From Mesostigma viride (Eukaryota; Streptophyta; Mesostigmatophyceae; Mesostigmatales; Mesostigmataceae): a stretch of 64,000 bases of DNA. The position numbers were made by a program, and so were the translations under genes. The stretch lies in the NCBI GenBank assembly GCA_009746045.1, contig RPFO01000164.1:2795106-2859105 (forward strand), written 5' to 3'. The notes below the pieces were generated by a model, which saw only the letters and a list, made by a program, of their open reading frames with translations, was not told the DNA's origin and made no database searches. This document shows, piece by piece, positions 60,215-64,000 of the stretch; position 1 is the stretch's first letter; every line of letters starts with the position of its first letter.

Positions 60215-63200
60215 TCAGGCAGTGACCAGCGCTTGCCGGTGTTCCTCGATGGATTTGAGCTGCCAGACATCACCCACGCAATACCAGAAAACAAACAGCA
60301 TGTCCTACAGTTCAGAAGAGGTGAGCTAACCGCACGACAACAGCCAGCTGGTAATGCATGAGAAGCTTGCTTGTGGAAACAGAACAGGACTCGTGAACGT
60401 GACAGGGACGATAGGGGCGGGAGGATTCAGTCCAAGGGTTACTGTCATTTTATCCACATTATCTTTTCTGGAATCCTTGTGGCCTGCTCAGGATATTCTA
60501 GGCGTAGTGTGAAGATTGCGCACATTCCTAACTGTCTTGAGAGTATTGTTCCGAGCTGATGTCAAACGACGCAGTTCAGCAAATGATCCACAGTCAATCA
60601 AGTGCTTTGCCAGCTCTAATTGTCTCCACATGTATGAAATGAACGCTTTTCAGACATAAAGCTCAGCGTATGTGATGGGTGAGATCCCACCACAGCTGAA
60701 AACCAAAAGAGATAGAATGAAAAAGTAATCATGACATCTGCCACAGATTCAACTCACCTCCTCCCGACACTCCTCACGCAGCACCTTGCGGATGGCCAGG
60801 TGGGCATCGGCCCACAGCTGCGCCAGAAGCTCCTTATTGTCCAAAATAAGTGACGAGTTGGACAGTGGGCCTTGAACTGGGGGCGGACAGGGGGGAGGTG
60901 CCGAGTGGTGGCAGACAGGGGAAAAAGTGCCGAGTGGTGGCAGACAGGGGAAAAAGTGCCGAGTGGTGGCAGAGAGGGGTGAGAAAAGAGTGAGGAGTTT
61001 TGGATCAGGGGCAGACTGAGGCATGATGCATCACAAAGCGTGGCACGGTGTGGCACGAGTTCATGTGATACGCCCCCAGCTCCATTAAACCCATTCAACT
61101 TCAGAGTAGAATGGGACACAGTGCCGCGGTAGAGCAGCTCCGTGGTGGGCTGGAGCGCATGAAAGAATTTGGTCGAAAATTACGGCTCGATGTTCCCGAA
61201 ATAGCCCACACTGCATAGGTGGTGACCATTGCCAAGGTGGTGAAGCCACAGGCTAGGCATGGGACACAGCCAGCAAAGTCATTAAATGCAAAAAGCTAGT
61301 GCATGTTCGTGAGTACACCAAACCACACAGGTACACGTAACGCCTACCCAATCCCACCCCAACACCCATGCCTTCATCGTCATCGCAGAAGCATTGACTA
61401 GCCAACCACGGGCACTGACCTCCGTGGCATTGTGCTCGCCATGGTTGCATAGCACGTGCCTGGGATCGCGAAATATCAAAAGCCAAGATATTCGCTAGCT
61501 AGCCATAGAACGTTCGCTACCACAAGGGCCAGCACGGAGCCGGCACACAGAAACTCCAAACAGTGCAAGGCAAAAAAAAGTGACAACACGCACGCATGCA
61601 GAGAGGAAGGGAGGGAGGGAGGGAGGGAGGGAGGGAGGGAGGGAGGGAGGGAGGGAGGGAGGGAGGAGGGAGGGAGGGAGGGAGGGAGGGAGGGAGGGAG
61701 GGAGGGAGGGAGGGAGGGAGGGAGGGAGGAGGGAGGAGGGAGGGAGGGAGGGAGGGAGGGAGGAGGGAGGGAGGGAGGGAGGGAGGGAGGGAGGGAGGGA
61801 GGAGGGAGGGAGGGAGGGAGGAGGGAGGGAGGGAGGGAGGGAGGGAGGGAGGGAGGGAGGGAGGGAGGGAGGGAGGGAGGGAGGGAGGGAGGGAGGGAGG
61901 GAGGGAGGGAGGGAGGGAGGGAGGGAGAGGGAGGGAGGGAGGGAGGGAGGGAGGGAGGAGGAGGGAGGGAGGGAGGGAGGGAGGGAGGGAGGGAGGGAGG
62001 GAGGAGGGAGGGAGGGAGGGAGGGAGGGAGGGAGGGAGGGAGGGAGGGAGGGAGGGAGGGAGGGAGGGAGGGAGGGAGGGAGGGAGGGAGGGAGGGAGGG
62101 AGGGAGGGAGGGAGGGAGGGAGAGGGAGGGAGGGAGGAGGGAGGGAGGGAGGGAGGAGGGAGGGAGGGAGGGAGGAGGAGGGAGGGAGGGAGGGAGGGAG
62201 GGAGGGAGGGAGGGAGGAGGGAGGGAGGGAGGGAGGGAGGGAGGGAGGGAGGGAGGGAGGAGGAGGGAGGGAGGGAGGGAGGGAGGGAGGGAGGGAGGGA
62301 GGGAGGAGGGAGGGAGGGAGGGAGGGAGGGAGGGAGGGAGGGAGGGAGGGAGGGAGGGAGGGAGGGAGGGAGGGAGGAGGGAGGGAGGGAGGGAGGGAGG
62401 GAGGGACGGAGGGCAGGCTGGCCTGCATCTGCTGCTGGTGACTTACTCTCATTACTGCCGTCCGACCCCTCCTCCCCCCGCCAGCTAAAGCCGGTGTTCT
62501 CAACCGATCGCTGCGCCAGCAGCGGCGACCCAGCCATCCCCAGAGGCTTGGCTGAGGGGCTGAGCATGCGCGCGCCGCCACCGCTGCCGCCACCCGCCAC
62601 CGGAGTGCCTCGGTTGCTGGCGCCGCCGCGAGGGGACGCTGAGGGTGGCAGCTCACGCACCCTGATGGGTGACGGGTGGCGGAGTGGCACGGTGCCGTTC
62701 TGGGGGGGGTAACCCCCAGGGGAGCACACACCACCCCCGGCTGCGCAGGAGTCGTTCTCGTGGAAACTTGGCCGACGGCCGGCGTGGGGGGAAGACACTT
62801 GGGCGGAATAATTTTTCCTCGAAGTGGGCCCCCCCCCGGAGCCATCGCGGTCCATCCCAACATCTGAAGTGATGCCCCTCCGTGCATATGGGTCGCCACC
62901 GGTCGGGCTGAGAGGGTTGAGTGGCCCATGTTGGCCCATATCCTTGCACCGGTGCGGGTGCCCCTCTGGCTGCTTGCCACTGCGTGTGGGTGTGAGCACC
63001 GCGCCACGCCCACCTGGGCTCTGGGGCGGCCGGTTCCACTCGCCCTGCCCGTACCCTGGCCCGTCATACCCTGGCCCGCACCCTGGAGCCCCATTGCTGT
63101 CCCAGGAGCCAGAGGGTTCCGGGCCAAGCCCCCCACTGCCCCTACTCCCGCTCGCCATTCCCCCTCGTGACAAGGGCGGCATGCCCCCATTATCAGCGCG

Positions 63201-63935
63201 AGGGGTGCCCCCTCTGGGTGCTGCCACAGGAGAGCCTGTGCCGGTGGGCGCGGCACCGCTTCCACCGGGGGTGGAGGGCCGCAGGTCGGCCTCCCCCAAC
63301 AAGAACAGATGATGGGGCTGCCGGTGGGCGGGAGATGCAGTCGGCGGGGACAACAGGGTCCCGTCCTGCGCCACCGACAGCTCACAGTGACACCGCGTGC
63401 ACGTCACGGTGGCGGTGGGGCGTGACGGGAGCGCGTAGTCCATAATATCGTCATCGTCATCGCGGGCCCATCCCGAAACTGCCGCGCCCTCCCGGCCATT
63501 AAAACTCGCCCCTGCACCATAGCCATCGCGGCCGTTAAAACTGCTGCCGGGCGGGTAATTCTCCCGCCCGTTGAAACTGCCACCGGCAGGATAGCCATCA
63601 CGGCTATTGAAGCTTCCCCCCGCTGCATAACCATCGCGGCCATTGAGACCGCTGCCCGCCACGTAGCCGTCCCGACTGTTAAAACTGCCGCCTACTGGAT
63701 AGCCGTCCCGGCCATTGAAACTGCCGCTGGGTGCGTAACCACCAGCGGCGCCCCCAGCATACCCGTACATTGGTGCAGGCCCATACCCACCGCGGCTGTA
63801 CGGCCTGGGGCTGACGCCGTCCGCCAGCAGGCCGCCACCTGTCATCTCGACAGAAGTCCTCCCATTACCCGGAGGGCCCCCACGTCCCCGCGGCGAAGGG
63901 ATCGGCGGCAGGGTCCCTGGCACTGATGCCGACAT
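60215..63935 (-). CDS. Low-complexity protein with SFNGRDGY repeats and helical C-terminus
   Basis: Exons 62447-63935, 60758-60870 and 60215-60259 join in frame (phases 1 and 0) to 548 codons plus TGA from the ATG at 63935. The frame stays open upstream to the window edge, so the true start may lie outside. Residues ~60-150 hold seven 12-residue repeats of the form [12 protein letters not shown]; then a D-rich patch, a CTRCHCEL pair of CxxC-like cysteines (~180), and a long Gly/Pro/Ser-rich disordered region. The last two exons give a charged amphipathic helix ([18 protein letters not shown], then [15 protein letters not shown]), a possible coiled coil. No family is recognised. The first donor is GA|GTAAGT; the intron holds an 800-bp (CCCT)n array which otherwise reads as Ser-Leu-Pro-Pro. 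Confidence 0.7.
61609..62405 (-). repeat. ~800-bp (GGGA)n / (TCCC)n microsatellite in the minus-gene intron
   Basis: About 200 GGGA units on plus with scattered GGA deletions that make short phase changes. On the sense (minus) strand it is pure pyrimidine. It starts about 40 bases after the donor at 62446. The tract is prone to triplex or quadruplex formation and its exact length in the assembly should be treated with care. Confidence 0.97.
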
Positions 63936-64000
63936 GGTTGCAGCAGCATTAGGAGATGGTGGCAGCGGGGCGAGGGGGCGCGAGGGGGAGATGTTGCGTT

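Noticed and set aside
61476-62446. Ser-Leu-Pro-Pro extension of the minus-strand gene
   Set aside because: It is pure (TCCC)n microsatellite read through a good GTAAGT donor; splicing to 60870 restores a sensible C-terminus.

Overview
This window is nuclear DNA of a eukaryote, most likely a green alga of the chlorophyte/volvocine type. The clues are GC-rich exons cut by dozens of GT-AG introns, introns packed with micro- and minisatellites, TGTAA polyadenylation-type signals downstream of genes, a LUMINIDEPENDENS homologue (a plant-lineage gene), a free-standing CaMKII-type hub domain (known from volvocine algae), and tRNA-derived SINEs. The lineage is inferred; no rRNA or organelle marker is present.

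Layout. (1) 1-5685, minus strand: a very long intronless ORF that runs off the left edge, a LUMINIDEPENDENS-like homeodomain/TFIIS-N protein. (2) 5686-6947: shared upstream region of two divergent genes. (3) 6948-40060, plus strand: a complete RRP5/PDCD11 ribosome-biogenesis gene. I could trace 39 exons that join in frame to 2,204 codons; about four fifths of the locus is intron, much of it tandem repeats. (4) 40061-43336: gene-poor interval with two full SINEs with target-site duplications and an intron-containing tRNA-Arg(UCU) on the minus strand. (5) 43337-51839, plus strand: a UMP/CMP kinase whose last exons encode a CaMKII association (hub) domain, an unexpected fusion. Its core exons are secure; its 5' end is uncertain. 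(6) 51840-59717: transposon cluster: a piggyBac-like TTAA-flanked element carrying a truncated SINE, then two 5'-truncated, frame-broken LINE copies, one with a further antisense LINE tail nested in it. (7) 60215 to the right edge, minus strand: a low-complexity protein gene with seven SFNGRDGY-type repeats, a huge (CCCT)n intron and a short helical C-terminus.

Two themes stand out. One is the nucleotide kinase-hub fusion, which predicts a ring-shaped multi-kinase assembly. The other is recurrent tandem duplication of sequence spanning splice sites (RRP5 introns 11, 12 and 35; kinase exons 1 and 3), producing decoy donors and acceptors and one candidate poison exon, alongside pyrimidine-rich minisatellites that run straight into 3' splice sites. 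The genes do not form a pathway together; RRP5 acts in nucleolar pre-rRNA processing, the LD homologue in nuclear RNA/transcription control, and the kinase in pyrimidine nucleotide synthesis.
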